A stretch of DNA of 64,000 nt from Bacteroides sp. (lineage in GTDB: Bacteria; Bacteroidota; Bacteroidia; Bacteroidales; Muribaculaceae). This document shows, one piece after another, positions 1 to 8,310 of this stretch. The notes beneath the pieces were generated by a model. It was not told where the DNA came from. It was given only the letters and a program-made list of their open reading frames with translations, and did no database searches. Each line of letters opens with the position of its first letter. The stretch's first letter is position 1. The stretch is taken from positions 82,643 to 146,642 of the forward strand of contig JAAVDX010000014.1 of NCBI GenBank assembly GCA_014801585.1, given 5' to 3'. Both the position numbers and the translations under genes were made by a program.

Positions 1-1
1 C

Positions 2-355
2 ATGCTGAGTGTGGCATGCGGATTGGCTGAAAGCCGCGGATTGAAATGCGTAGCCCTTGCCAATCATGGAGGCGACCATGCTATTTATCCGGATTGCCGC
101 CAAGGTTTTGTCGACGCAATGAGTAGGGCGATGGAAGAGGGCACATACGATCACGTTACTATTTTCGCTCCTTATACCAATATCACCAAGACTGATATAG
201 CGCGTCATGGCAAAGAGCTGGGGATAGATTACTCTCTGACCTACAGCTGCTATAAAGGAGGAGAAAAACATTGCGGACGTTGTGGGACATGCGTAGAGCG
301 TCGGGAAGCGATGGCTGAAGCCGGAATCCAGGACCCTACCCTCTACGAGTCATAA
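2..355 (+). CDS. queC: 7-cyano-7-deazaguanine synthase QueC, C-terminal part (cut by window edge)
   Basis: QueC uses ATP and ammonia to turn 7-carboxy-7-deazaguanine into preQ0 in the cytoplasmic queuosine pathway. The visible 117 residues are the C-terminal half of a family usually near 220 residues; the N-terminal ATP-binding loop lies upstream of the window. The four zinc-binding cysteines are present (about C83, C91, C94 and C97 of the visible part, motif CGRCGTC), after the conserved segment YTNITKTDIARHG. The first Met shown is internal and is not the real start. The pathway partners queE and queD lie about 2 kb downstream on the opposite strand. A strong hairpin at 453-486 ends the transcript. 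Confidence 0.95.
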   Translation: MLSVACGLAESRGLKCVALANHGGDHAIYPDCRQGFVDAMSRAMEEGTYDHVTIFAPYTNITKTDIARHGKELGIDYSLTYSCYKGGEKHCGRCGTCVERREAMAEAGIQDPTLYES

Positions 356-387
356 GAATTCTTGCTTTTAAAGTAGCAAGCAATAAA

Positions 388-405
388 TAAGTAATAAGTT
401 ATAAG
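388..405. repeat. AT-rich intergenic repeat, copy 1
   Basis: The sequence TAAGTAATAAGTTATAAG lies between queC and its terminator. Similar stretches occur at 3194-3213 and, inverted, at 7041-7076, always between genes. A nearby 6-bp inverted repeat (361-366 with 375-380) could form a small hairpin. It may be a short dispersed intergenic repeat; AT-rich chance similarity is the alternative. Confidence 0.35.
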
Positions 406-452
406 ATCTGTTTCGAATGTTGAAGTTGCGAAACTTAAATTATTAATTAATA

Positions 453-486
453 GCCCCCGATAATCCGGAAGTTGATTATCGGGGGC
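453..486. terminator. Bidirectional terminator between queC and the secreted protein
   Basis: A perfect 13-bp inverted repeat (GCCCCCGATAATC at 453-465 with its complement at 474-486) has an 8-nt loop. It sits between two convergent genes, so it can serve both. The flanks are T-rich on the plus side (ctcttattct) and AT-rich on the minus side. Confidence 0.8.
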
Positions 487-552
487 CTCTTATTCTAACT
501 CGAGATTTTCACTCTCGGAATTATATCATATTTTCAAATATCTGTCGCGGGA

Positions 553-2328
553 TTATTTTACGAGTACTTTTGTAGCTTTCTTGCCCTTACACACGATGTA
601 GAGACCGGGCTGGAGAGCGTTGACATCAGCAATACGTCCGTCGAGAGTGAAGTAGACTGTCTCAGCTTCAGAGTCTTCTTCATTTATGCTGTCGATGCCA
701 ACTGTGCCGCCAACATGAACTTTTAACGTCTGCTCCTCATTGAAGTATTCGCCATAGGAGGTCTGTAGGAAGGTGCCGGCAGGAATATTAACTTCATAGT
801 CGCCGGAAGCGCTGAAGACCTTCCCGAAGTCAATACGCATATATTTATCACCGGTAGAAGGGAGTGAGATGGCGGAAGAATTGAGAGAGCCAACCTGCTC
901 GCCATTCAGCGTCACTGTGATATCCTTGGACGTAGACGAATGGATCATCTTGAAGGGATAATAGATCTCTAAGCCGGAGAAAGACTGGCCTTCGGTGAGA
1001 TTAAGGTCGGTCTGCGATTTGCCGTCAGCGATTACATAAACATCAGAGAACAGACATCCATCCTTGCCAATAACACCGTAACCGGGGAAAGTCAGGGATG
1101 ACATATTTAAGAATACTCGGGTATTGAAGGACACACAGTAATAACCGGTCTCCATGCGCTCGGGATTGTTGTCGTAGGCGAGTGCGGAAGTCGGATCGGC
1201 CATTGTAAGTGTAATAGTGCGTGCTTCGGTATCGATTGCTGTCACTTTGAGAGTACCGAAGTTGTAGCCGGTATATGCGAGTCTGGAATCAGCAGTATTA
1301 CCGGTCTGCTTAAGATATGCACCGGCATAGCCGAGCGTAAGACGTCCGTCGAGAGAAACGTTGGAGGGATATGACACTATAAATTCACGGACATCGGACG
1401 GAATCAGGCCGTCGACAGGATAGGGAGAGATTGAGAAACCATCGGCACCGACTGTGCGCACGTCATATTTTTCGAAACGTAGAGCCGGATTGTAAGAGGT
1501 TTTGCCGCTATAACTGAATTTCAGGGCATTCTTAGGAATCGTAATATAATACCATTCACGATTTATGCTTCCGGTAAGAGTTGCGATCGCATCCGGAGTA
1601 GCTGCTTTGAGAGTAACTACGCTACCATTATATGAAGCTTTATATTCTGTCACACGAGTGGAAGAAGCCGTCATTGTATCATACTTATAGAGAGCTATGG
1701 GGACGATAGCATTTCCGGCGGCGACTGATGTGCCCGATTCGAAAGTCAAGGTGATAGTCTCAAGGTCAGAGGGTTCACACATTCCGACCGTGGGAGAAAC
1801 TGCAAAGTCAGGCATCTCTACAATGGTGAATGAAAGCTCCCAGGCTGCATTCAGGGTGGTGACAGGTTCGGTCTCTTCATCTCCTCCACCTGAATCACCG
1901 CCGAGTACTCCGGTCTCCTGTCCCATCTCGACCATTCCGGCCGGGATAGAAACTGTGTATAAACCGGGGGTGTTAAGCAGACCTGTGTGAATGATAAGTT
2001 CATTGGGATCGGTCGCACTCAGGCTTACTTTTGATTCGTCGGCAATGCTGAGCGACATAAGAGGTTCGCTATTGAAGGAGACTTCGATGGTGCCGGTACG
2101 GTTGATCTTCTCGATTCCGATCATTCCTCCACCGGGAATGGTGATTGAGATGTCGGCAACCCCCACGGAGGAGGCGACTTCGCTGTAGTTGCCCGGCACG
2201 GATGATGAAGGGAGCACATACTTAGTGTCAGCTGCCTGCATGGCGAAGGTTGCCGCCAGACAAAGAGTAACAGCTACTCCCGCCCTATACAGAGAGGCGA
2301 ACGAGTGTGAAGTAAAGTTGTTAAACAT
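553..2328 (-). CDS. Secreted protein with T9SS C-terminal sorting tail, function unknown
   Basis: The 591-residue product starts with a signal peptide (a hydrophobic stretch ending near AATFAMQAAD) and ends with a tail typical of type IX secretion cargo: a YFTLDGR segment, a PGLYIV turn and a basic KVLVK end. It should cross the outer membrane through the T9SS and be processed by PorU. The body is beta-rich, with repeated modules that each carry an SP...G...PSD pattern (for example around FAVSPTVGMCEPSD and FSISPYPVDGLIPSD), suggesting two or more related Ig-like or adhesin-like domains. No catalytic motif is recognised. It is a single gene between convergent queC and the queE end, with its own promoter at 2408-2438. 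Confidence 0.8.
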   Translation of the reverse strand: MFNNFTSHSFASLYRAGVAVTLCLAATFAMQAADTKYVLPSSSVPGNYSEVASSVGVADISITIPGGGMIGIEKINRTGTIEVSFNSEPLMSLSIADESKVSLSATDPNELIIHTGLLNTPGLYTVSIPAGMVEMGQETGVLGGDSGGGDEETEPVTTLNAAWELSFTIVEMPDFAVSPTVGMCEPSDLETITLTFESGTSVAAGNAIVPIALYKYDTMTASSTRVTEYKASYNGSVVTLKAATPDAIATLTGSINREWYYITIPKNALKFSYSGKTSYNPALRFEKYDVRTVGADGFSISPYPVDGLIPSDVREFIVSYPSNVSLDGRLTLGYAGAYLKQTGNTADSRLAYTGYNFGTLKVTAIDTEARTITLTMADPTSALAYDNNPERMETGYYCVSFNTRVFLNMSSLTFPGYGVIGKDGCLFSDVYVIADGKSQTDLNLTEGQSFSGLEIYYPFKMIHSSTSKDITVTLNGEQVGSLNSSAISLPSTGDKYMRIDFGKVFSASGDYEVNIPAGTFLQTSYGEYFNEEQTLKVHVGGTVGIDSINEEDSEAETVYFTLDGRIADVNALQPGLYIVCKGKKATKVLVK

Positions 2329-2407
2329 AGTTTGTAGTTGGATTTGTTGGTTGATAGTTTGGAATAGAGACTAACGATTGAAATAATATCTAAACGCTTA
2401 TCCGCTG

Positions 2408-2438
2408 CAAAGTTAGTGATTAAATTTAATAATACAAA
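2408..2438 (-). promoter_or_regulatory. Promoter of the T9SS cargo gene
   Basis: Read on the minus strand, TAACTTTG (2408-2415) is the Bacteroidetes -7 element and TTTG (2435-2438) the -33 element, 19 bp apart. The predicted transcript starts near 2404, leaving a leader of about 75 nt before the ATG at 2328. Confidence 0.7.
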
Positions 2439-2550
2439 TATTTTGCAACAATTTCCAAACTTTTTTATTACACTACAATCCTGACTACCTTTTTTATCCC
2501 CTTATCCCCTATTTAGTAAATTGTTAAAGCCTATGAAGAGCACCGGAATT

Positions 2551-3150
2551 TCATCGGATGCCGAGATAGCGATGGAGTTGGGCGGAAAGCACCCATCGAG
2601 GATCGGCTTTAACACAATTTATTGTGGCCTCTATATTGCGGCGGCGTTCTTCGGGACCGGATACATAGCATGGCTGCAGATACATCTTCGTAGTCTCATC
2701 ACATTGGGGAAGGTCGAAATAATTCCCTAAATCCTGCCCGATATAGACAACCTTTATTTCGTTGGCCCGCTGCAGACGGAGGTCGTCGCCGCCCGGTGCC
2801 ATTCCAAATTTGGGCGACATTGTGATCCAATCAATATTGTCGTCGACGGGATTGGTGCCGTTGGTCTCCATTGCGAGGTATTTACCGGCGGCATGAAGTG
2901 CTTCTACGAGATGCCTATCGACAAACAGCGATGGTTCGCCACCGGTCAGTATGACCAAGGGGGCACGATTGCGACTGACCTCCGCTACAATCTCATCTAC
3001 CGTCATTGGAGTAGCAGAGAAATGGTCAGTGTCACAAAAAGGGCATTTCAGATTGCAGCCTGAGAACCGGACGAAGGTTGCGGCCTGTCCGGAGTGGGCA
3101 CCCTCACCTTGAAGGGAATAGAAAATTTCGTTGATCGGATACGTCTTCAT
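2551..3150 (-). CDS. queE: 7-carboxy-7-deazaguanine synthase QueE (radical SAM)
   Basis: QueE converts 6-carboxytetrahydropterin to 7-carboxy-7-deazaguanine with S-adenosylmethionine and a 4Fe-4S cluster. The cluster motif CNLKCPFC gives C32, C36 and C39 from the ATG at 3150, the spacing expected for QueE (C-x3-C-x2-C). SLQGEG near residue 12 and ILTGGEPSL near the middle are further family motifs. I chose the Met at 3150 (MKTYPINEIF) because the eight residues upstream lack family similarity and run into a palindrome. The protein is 199 residues, a normal size. queD lies 163 nt upstream on the same strand. Confidence 0.95.
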   Translation of the reverse strand: MKTYPINEIFYSLQGEGAHSGQAATFVRFSGCNLKCPFCDTDHFSATPMTVDEIVAEVSRNRAPLVILTGGEPSLFVDRHLVEALHAAGKYLAMETNGTNPVDDNIDWITMSPKFGMAPGGDDLRLQRANEIKVVYIGQDLGNYFDLPQCDETTKMYLQPCYVSGPEERRRNIEATINCVKADPRWVLSAQLHRYLGIR

Positions 3151-3160
3151 AATTATCTTA

Positions 3161-3196
3161 TTTAAGCTTCGCAAGTTGCAACTTGCGAAGCTTAAA
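3161..3196. repeat. Perfect 36-bp palindrome upstream of queE
   Basis: From 3161 to 3196 the first 18 bases (TTTAAGCTTCGCAAGTTG) are followed at once by their exact reverse complement, with no spacer. It sits 11 nt before the queE start, in the queD-queE gap. It could be an RNA hairpin controlling queE, a protein-binding palindrome, or part of a small repeat element. An AT-rich repeat-like stretch (3194-3213) adjoins it. Confidence 0.75.
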
Positions 3197-3313
3197 AAGT
3201 AATAAGTAATAAAGATTGCTTCGTAGGTTGAACTTGAGACTTGAAGGAGTTGAAATAGAATCTGAGAGTCAAATCACACTTATGCGACTATTTAGAGCTG
3301 ATTGAGGGTCAGT

Positions 3314-3646
3314 TCAGTCGCGCTCGTAGATTGCCACGTTGCCTTCACTTTCCTGCACTTCGCAACGCCAGGCGTTTTCGACATTATCCACTACCCAGCG
3401 AGCGATATTCTCAGCGGTAGGATTGAATGGGAGCACGTCATTAAGCACGGCATGATCGAGCAGGTCATGGATCTGCTGCTTCACGTGAGTGAAGTCAGTC
3501 ACCATTCCGTCGCTATTGAGTTCGCGTGACCGACATTCTACTGTTATAATCCAATTATGGCCGTGGAGAGAAGTGCATTTGCTTTCGTAAGATAGAGAAA
3601 GCCGATGAGCGGCTGATATTTCGAGACGTTTCTTTACGTAGTACAT
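3314..3646 (-). CDS. queD: 6-carboxy-5,6,7,8-tetrahydropterin synthase QueD
   Basis: QueD makes 6-carboxytetrahydropterin from dihydroneopterin triphosphate, the step before QueE in queuosine synthesis. The 110-residue length and the zinc ligands H14 (AAH), H28 and H30 (HGH) with catalytic C24 fit the family. The segment LDHAVLND followed by PTAENIA is typical of QueD/PTPS proteins. The start lies 11 nt after the stop of the LptF/LptG-type gene, so the two are probably cotranscribed in the order lptG-queD-queE. Confidence 0.95.
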   Translation of the reverse strand: MYYVKKRLEISAAHRLSLSYESKCTSLHGHNWIITVECRSRELNSDGMVTDFTHVKQQIHDLLDHAVLNDVLPFNPTAENIARWVVDNVENAWRCEVQESEGNVAIYERD

Positions 3647-3657
3647 GTTTTTGCGAA

Positions 3658-5781
3658 TTATTTAGATTCAGTTTCTGAGGAGATAGCGGACTGAGGATTA
3701 TCTTCTGCGACAGATATTCCGAGAGGGTCATTATCGTCAGATGATTCGGTGGTAGAGGGAGATTCGACAGCCTCCGATAAATCCGGAACCAGACGAGAGA
3801 TAATCAGTCGACAACGCTCTGAAATCAGTCGGCAGTCGGTAAGCAGATCCCGGCGCGCCTGCAGACCTGCGAGATATATCGGCAGACCGATAGGGAAAAG
3901 GATTGTCATTACACGTCCAAGCCAAGCCTTACGGGAAGGACGGTAGACCCAGACGTTGCGCAACACCGGGAAGTCGCCGAGAAGCCCTACAATCTGCGGG
4001 TCGCGACAGTCGGTAAGATATTCTACTGTAGATTCGAGCCTATCGGAGAGAGCCTTGATAGCCGAAGTGTCGAATCCTTTCATCCAATATGCGCTATATC
4101 CCGGTCGGCGCGAATAGCGCTTAGCCAATGCGGTGGCTGACGCTGACAAGGCGCGTAATTTATCGACGGAATCTTCAATTGTGATATCATTGATAATTAC
4201 CTCCTTCGAAGCTACGCTACGCGACTGACGCGCACCTACGAGCCGGCGCAGGAAGGCCACATATCTGTCTTTATCAAATACGGCAGAATCGTTCATAGCC
4301 TTCCACGTCACATAGACTCCCAACGGAGCCAATATAAACGTAGACAGCCACATACCGATCCATACTTCAATCTTGCCGTCGCGGGCCATTTTATAACCCG
4401 TGTTATCGATAATGTAATATACGACGAAGAGCAATACCGAAATCACCAACGGCGTGCCTAAACCTCCTTTACGAATAATCGCACCCAAGGGTGCTCCTAT
4501 GAAGAAGAAGATTATACAAGCTACTGAGAGGGTGAATTTCTTAATCAGCTCGATATCATTGCGCCGCAGGATTCTTTTCTCGTCATCCATCATCTGGGCA
4601 CGGAAGGTCATCACGTCGCGCCGACGATCGAGCAGACTAAGCGCCGTTGCGTATATTTCTGCCTGCGCAGGATCGGGGAGACGGCCGATGAGGGTATCAA
4701 TATCTATGGGTTTTACTTTTGAGAGAGTCTTCTCGAGGTCGCCTGACAATTGAAATTTCCGACCTTCTCCGGATGGCATATCGACTCTATGCGCACCCCC
4801 TGAGATTTCAACCTGCTGAGGAACTCCTCCGGCGGATTCATTTCCGGCCTTATAGACTATCCGGGCACTCCTAACGGCTAAAAGTTCGGACTCGACTACC
4901 GCCGGCATATTCTCAATCCCTATCGAGTCAATCCTATGAGAAATAGAATCCATAGCGATCTGAAGCTCCCGTATGTTCTTACCGACGTATTGCTTTCTCA
5001 TGCCGTCTTCATCCAATCGGTTGAAATTGGCATCGAAGGGTATCAACACCTGCTTATCGAGGAATGTCTCGCGACGGAAAGGAGTGTTCATTCCGTTCTG
5101 CCGATTATTCTGATCGCGGAGATTCTCAAACTGTTCGCCCTGATAGAGATGCAGGTAGAGATAGCGATTGTCGGGAGTAAAGGCAAGGCGTGCGGAGTCG
5201 GAGGTGATGATGGTAGCGTTGTCGCCGCCGTTGCTGACGTCGTAGATCATCACTCCGCGCAACATTCCGGTCACCTTATCCTTATCTTTGACGTAGAGAT
5301 TAAAGCCGGGAATCTGATCATAGAAGACATCCTCCGGAATCTCGAGTTCGGGCGATTTCTGACGCATAGAAAAAAGAAGGGTCCACATCTTCACCTGAGC
5401 CTTGGGGAGGACATCATTCTGGAAGAAAAAAGCACCGACGGCGATGATTCCGACCGTCACAATCAGCGGAGCCATCACTCTTACAAGAGAGATGCCCGAA
5501 GCCTTCATGGCTGTCAGTTCAAACTTCTCACCGAGATTACCGAAAGTCATCAGACTGGCGAGAAGAATTGCCAGAGGCAAAGCCATAGGCACCATAGAGA
5601 CAGCAGCATAAAAGAAAAGCTCGCCAAGCACATCCATGCCCAGCCCTTTGCCTACAAGATCATCTATATATTTCCACAGGAACTGCATCAATACGATGAA
5701 GAGCACGATGAAAAAAGTCATCGCGAATAGCGGAAGAAAGGTCTTCAGCATGAACCCGTGGAGTCGCTTTATCAGTATCAC
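3658..5781 (-). CDS. LptF/LptG-family LPS export permease (YjgP/YjgQ)
   Basis: This is an inner-membrane permease of the LPS transport ABC complex, which pulls lipopolysaccharide from the inner membrane to the LptA-type bridge. Membrane segments lie near residues 12-34, 55-80 and 98-120; a periplasmic domain follows, then three or more further segments around FTLSVACIIFFFIGAPLGAI. At 707 residues it is about twice a proteobacterial LptF or LptG, partly because of a C-terminal extension of about 200 residues with one more hydrophobic segment near RVMTILFPIGLPIY. The GTG at 5781 is chosen because the residues before the first in-frame ATG (5751) match the family N-terminus; the promoter lies directly upstream, so the mRNA may be leaderless. 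F versus G cannot be decided from sequence alone. Confidence 0.88.
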   Translation of the reverse strand: MILIKRLHGFMLKTFLPLFAMTFFIVLFIVLMQFLWKYIDDLVGKGLGMDVLGELFFYAAVSMVPMALPLAILLASLMTFGNLGEKFELTAMKASGISLVRVMAPLIVTVGIIAVGAFFFQNDVLPKAQVKMWTLLFSMRQKSPELEIPEDVFYDQIPGFNLYVKDKDKVTGMLRGVMIYDVSNGGDNATIITSDSARLAFTPDNRYLYLHLYQGEQFENLRDQNNRQNGMNTPFRRETFLDKQVLIPFDANFNRLDEDGMRKQYVGKNIRELQIAMDSISHRIDSIGIENMPAVVESELLAVRSARIVYKAGNESAGGVPQQVEISGGAHRVDMPSGEGRKFQLSGDLEKTLSKVKPIDIDTLIGRLPDPAQAEIYATALSLLDRRRDVMTFRAQMMDDEKRILRRNDIELIKKFTLSVACIIFFFIGAPLGAIIRKGGLGTPLVISVLLFVVYYIIDNTGYKMARDGKIEVWIGMWLSTFILAPLGVYVTWKAMNDSAVFDKDRYVAFLRRLVGARQSRSVASKEVIINDITIEDSVDKLRALSASATALAKRYSRRPGYSAYWMKGFDTSAIKALSDRLESTVEYLTDCRDPQIVGLLGDFPVLRNVWVYRPSRKAWLGRVMTILFPIGLPIYLAGLQARRDLLTDCRLISERCRLIISRLVPDLSEAVESPSTTESSDDNDPLGISVAEDNPQSAISSETESK

Positions 5782-5785
5782 ACTA

Positions 5786-5817
5786 CAAATTTAACACTAT
5801 TTCCGCTTTTATTCAAA
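5786..5817 (-). promoter_or_regulatory. Promoter of the lptG-queD-queE operon
   Basis: On the minus strand TAAATTTG (5786-5793) and TTTG (5814-5817) are separated by 20 bp, a good Bacteroidetes -7/-33 pair. The expected start point (about 4 nt after the -7 box) falls at the GTG start codon, predicting almost no leader. Confidence 0.65.
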
Positions 5818-5857
5818 AAAAGTCGGACAAATTGCGCTTTGCTTGCTTCTTATTTAT

Positions 5858-5865
5858 TATCTTTG
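5858..5865 (+). promoter_or_regulatory. Promoter -7 element of pta
   Basis: TATCTTTG matches TAnnTTTG. TTG-rich sequence lies upstream (5832-5846) but no single copy has ideal spacing. The predicted leader to the pta ATG is about 80 nt. It is divergent from the lptG promoter in the same gap. Confidence 0.6.
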
Positions 5866-5949
5866 CAGAGAAGTTGTCAAGACTTCCGAGCCGCCTGTAA
5901 TGATGGCAGATGATGTAGAAAATTCTAAAGAAACTTAAATATAAAGACC

Positions 5950-6963
5950 ATGACACTGTTTGAACGTCTCACGGCGACGGCCCAGTCAATGCCGCAACGC
6001 CTCGTGCTTCCGGAATCTACCGAACCTCGTACGCTTCAGGCTGCCGATCGTATAATCGCAGATAAGATCGCGCAAGTCGTATTCATCGGTAATCGTGAAG
6101 AGATCCTTGCTGAAGCTGAAAAACTCGGACTCAAGAATATCGCAGAGGCTGAGGTGATCAATCCTTTAGACAAGGAATACACCCAAAAATATGCCGAACT
6201 TTTCCATGAGTTGCGTAAGAAGAAAGGCGTGACGATGGAGATGGCCGAAGAGCAGGTGAAGAATGCGCTCTATCTCGGTTGCCTTATGATTAAGGCAGGA
6301 GATGCCGACTGCATGGTAGCAGGTGCGCTGAGCCCAACATCCCACGTACTTCGTGCGGCGTTCCAGGTGCTTAAGACCAAACCGGGCATCTCAGTTGTAT
6401 CAGGCGCGTTTATCATGCTTCTTCCTGAGAATGTACCTTACGGAGATGACCACATGCTTATCTTCGCTGACTGCGCGGTTGTGCCCGATCCGACAACAGA
6501 GGAACTCGCTCAGATCGCTGTTGAGACAGCAAAGACCACCAAGAATATCGCCGGTCTTGACCCGAAGGTGGCTATGCTCAGTTTCTCCACATGGGGCAGC
6601 GCCCAGCATGAGCGTGTAGATAAGGTGCGCAATGCAGTAGAAATCGCCAAGCAGATGGATCCGAGTCTCGTAATCGATGGTGAGCTCCAGAGCGACGCAG
6701 CTATTGTGCCTGAAGTGGCAGCCAAGAAGGCTCCGGGCAGCCCCGTAGCAGGACATGCCAATACACTTATCTTCCCTTCGCTCGAAGTCGGCAACATCGC
6801 CTACAAACTCGTGCAGCGTCTTGCAGGAGCCGGTGCAGTCGGCCCGATCCTTCAGGGTCTTGCAGCTCCGGTCAACGACCTTTCCCGCGGCGCAACAGTA
6901 GATGATATCGTAAACACAATCATCGTAACCTGCAATCAGGCGATCGGAGAAAAGAAGCAATAA
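5950..6963 (+). CDS. pta: Phosphate acetyltransferase
   Basis: Pta converts acetyl-CoA and phosphate to acetyl phosphate, the first step of acetate formation with substrate-level ATP. The 337-residue product is the short, single-domain form (PTA_PTB fold) without the N-terminal DRTGG and P-loop regions of enterobacterial Pta. Family segments include PQRLVLPESTEPRTLQAA at the start, MVAGALSPTSHVLRAA, and the C-terminal GPILQGLAAPVNDLSRGA. It lies 127 nt before ackA on the same strand, the usual operon pair. Confidence 0.97.
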   Translation: MTLFERLTATAQSMPQRLVLPESTEPRTLQAADRIIADKIAQVVFIGNREEILAEAEKLGLKNIAEAEVINPLDKEYTQKYAELFHELRKKKGVTMEMAEEQVKNALYLGCLMIKAGDADCMVAGALSPTSHVLRAAFQVLKTKPGISVVSGAFIMLLPENVPYGDDHMLIFADCAVVPDPTTEELAQIAVETAKTTKNIAGLDPKVAMLSFSTWGSAQHERVDKVRNAVEIAKQMDPSLVIDGELQSDAAIVPEVAAKKAPGSPVAGHANTLIFPSLEVGNIAYKLVQRLAGAGAVGPILQGLAAPVNDLSRGATVDDIVNTIIVTCNQAIGEKKQ

Positions 6964-7040
6964 TCCACTAATCAGAGAGCTGTTGGTTGGGGAGTAACTG
7001 ACTGACAGGATAGTTGTATAAAGTCGCCCAACGGGGACGG

Positions 7041-7076
7041 CTCATTACTTTATAACTCATTATTTATTACTTTATT
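7041..7076. repeat. AT-rich intergenic repeat, inverted copy
   Basis: The reverse complement of this stretch reads like the repeat near queC: it contains AATAAATAATGAGTTATAA, compared with AATAAATAAGTAATAAGTTATAA at 383-404. It lies in the pta-ackA gap. The similarity is clear by eye, but the AT richness makes chance possible. Confidence 0.35.
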
Positions 7077-7090
7077 TTTCAACGAAAAAT

Positions 7091-8290
7091 ATGAAGATAC
7101 TTGTGCTCAACTGCGGCAGCAGCAGCGTGAAATATAAACTCATCGAGTCTGACTCCAAGGAAGTTCTCGCCGAAGGTGGCGTAGAGAAAATCGGTCTGCC
7201 CGACTCATTCCTGAAATTCAAGCGACCGGACGGTTCGAAGGAGACTATCGTAGTGAATATGCCGGACGCCAAAGAGGCAGTGCGTCAGGTGCTCAACGTG
7301 CTTACCGACCCTAAAGAGGGTGTGATCAAGAGTTTCGACGAAATCCAGGCAGTAGGCCATCGTGTAGTGCACGGCATGGAGAAGTTCAACAAATCAGTGC
7401 TTATCACTCCGGAAGTTATCGAGCAGGTTAAGGAGTGCTACCCCGTAGCTCCGCTTCACAATCCCGCTAATATTACAGGTATTGAAGCTGTAAGCGAAAT
7501 TCTTCCCGACGCTCCGCAGGTGGCAGTATTCGATACGGCTTTTCATCAGACAATGCCTGCCAAAGCTTTCATGTATGCCCTCCCTTATGAGGATTATGAG
7601 AAGTATGGCGTGCGTCGCTATGGTTTCCACGGAACTTCCCACCGCTATGTTTCAGCCCGCGCATGTGAATTCCTGGGCGTGCCCTACGATAAGCAGCGCA
7701 TCATCACCTGCCATATCGGCAACGGCGCATCCATCACAGCTATCAAAGACGGAATCAGCATCGACACATCTATGGGTCTGACTCCGACTGAAGGTCTGAT
7801 GATGGGCACACGCTGCGGCGACGTCGATCCGGGTGCTCTCGTCTATCTCATGCAGCGTCTTAACCTTGACGCCGACGGACTTATGAAACTCATCAACAAG
7901 CAGAGTGGCGTAGCAGGCGTGTCGGAGATTTCAAGCGATATGCGCGACATTGAAGCAGCCGTAGAACGCGGTGAAGAGAAGGCTATTCTTGCCCTTGACA
8001 TGTATGAATACCGCATACTTAAATATATCGGTGCATATACGGCTGTGCTGGGTGGTGTAGACATCATCGTATTCACAGGTGGTGTAGGTGAGAATCAGAC
8101 CGGCACACGCGAGAAAATCTGTAAGCAACTTGCCTATATGGGAGTCACTTTCGACGCTGAGGCCAATAAGACCCGTGGCGAAGAGATCGTGATATCAGGT
8201 AAGGATTCGAAGGTGAAGGTTGTCGTCATCCCGACAGATGAGGAAATGATGATTGCCCGCGACACTGCCGAGATCGTCAACGCACAGTAA
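7091..8290 (+). CDS. ackA: Acetate kinase
   Basis: AckA transfers phosphate from acetyl phosphate to ADP, yielding ATP and acetate. The 399-residue length is standard. ASKHA-fold signature motifs are visible: LNCGSSSVKYKL at the start, GHRVVHGMEKF, AVFDTAFHQTMP with the catalytic Asp, GFHGTSHRYVS, TCHIGNGASI and the late VFTGGVGEN. It completes the pta-ackA route. lgt starts 20 nt downstream and may be read from the same transcript. Confidence 0.98.
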   Translation: MKILVLNCGSSSVKYKLIESDSKEVLAEGGVEKIGLPDSFLKFKRPDGSKETIVVNMPDAKEAVRQVLNVLTDPKEGVIKSFDEIQAVGHRVVHGMEKFNKSVLITPEVIEQVKECYPVAPLHNPANITGIEAVSEILPDAPQVAVFDTAFHQTMPAKAFMYALPYEDYEKYGVRRYGFHGTSHRYVSARACEFLGVPYDKQRIITCHIGNGASITAIKDGISIDTSMGLTPTEGLMMGTRCGDVDPGALVYLMQRLNLDADGLMKLINKQSGVAGVSEISSDMRDIEAAVERGEEKAILALDMYEYRILKYIGAYTAVLGGVDIIVFTGGVGENQTGTREKICKQLAYMGVTFDAEANKTRGEEIVISGKDSKVKVVVIPTDEEMMIARDTAEIVNAQ

Positions 8291-8310
8291 CCCCGGAAGA
8301 TTTACAGAAA

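Noticed and set aside
4936..5730. A 264-residue plus-strand frame antisense to the LptF/LptG-type gene.
   Set aside because: It has no family features, is rich in His and Glu as a mirror of coding codons, and lies wholly inside a recognised gene.
6400..6960. A 186-residue minus-strand frame opposite pta.
   Set aside because: Shadow of pta codon use; rich in Cys and without motifs.
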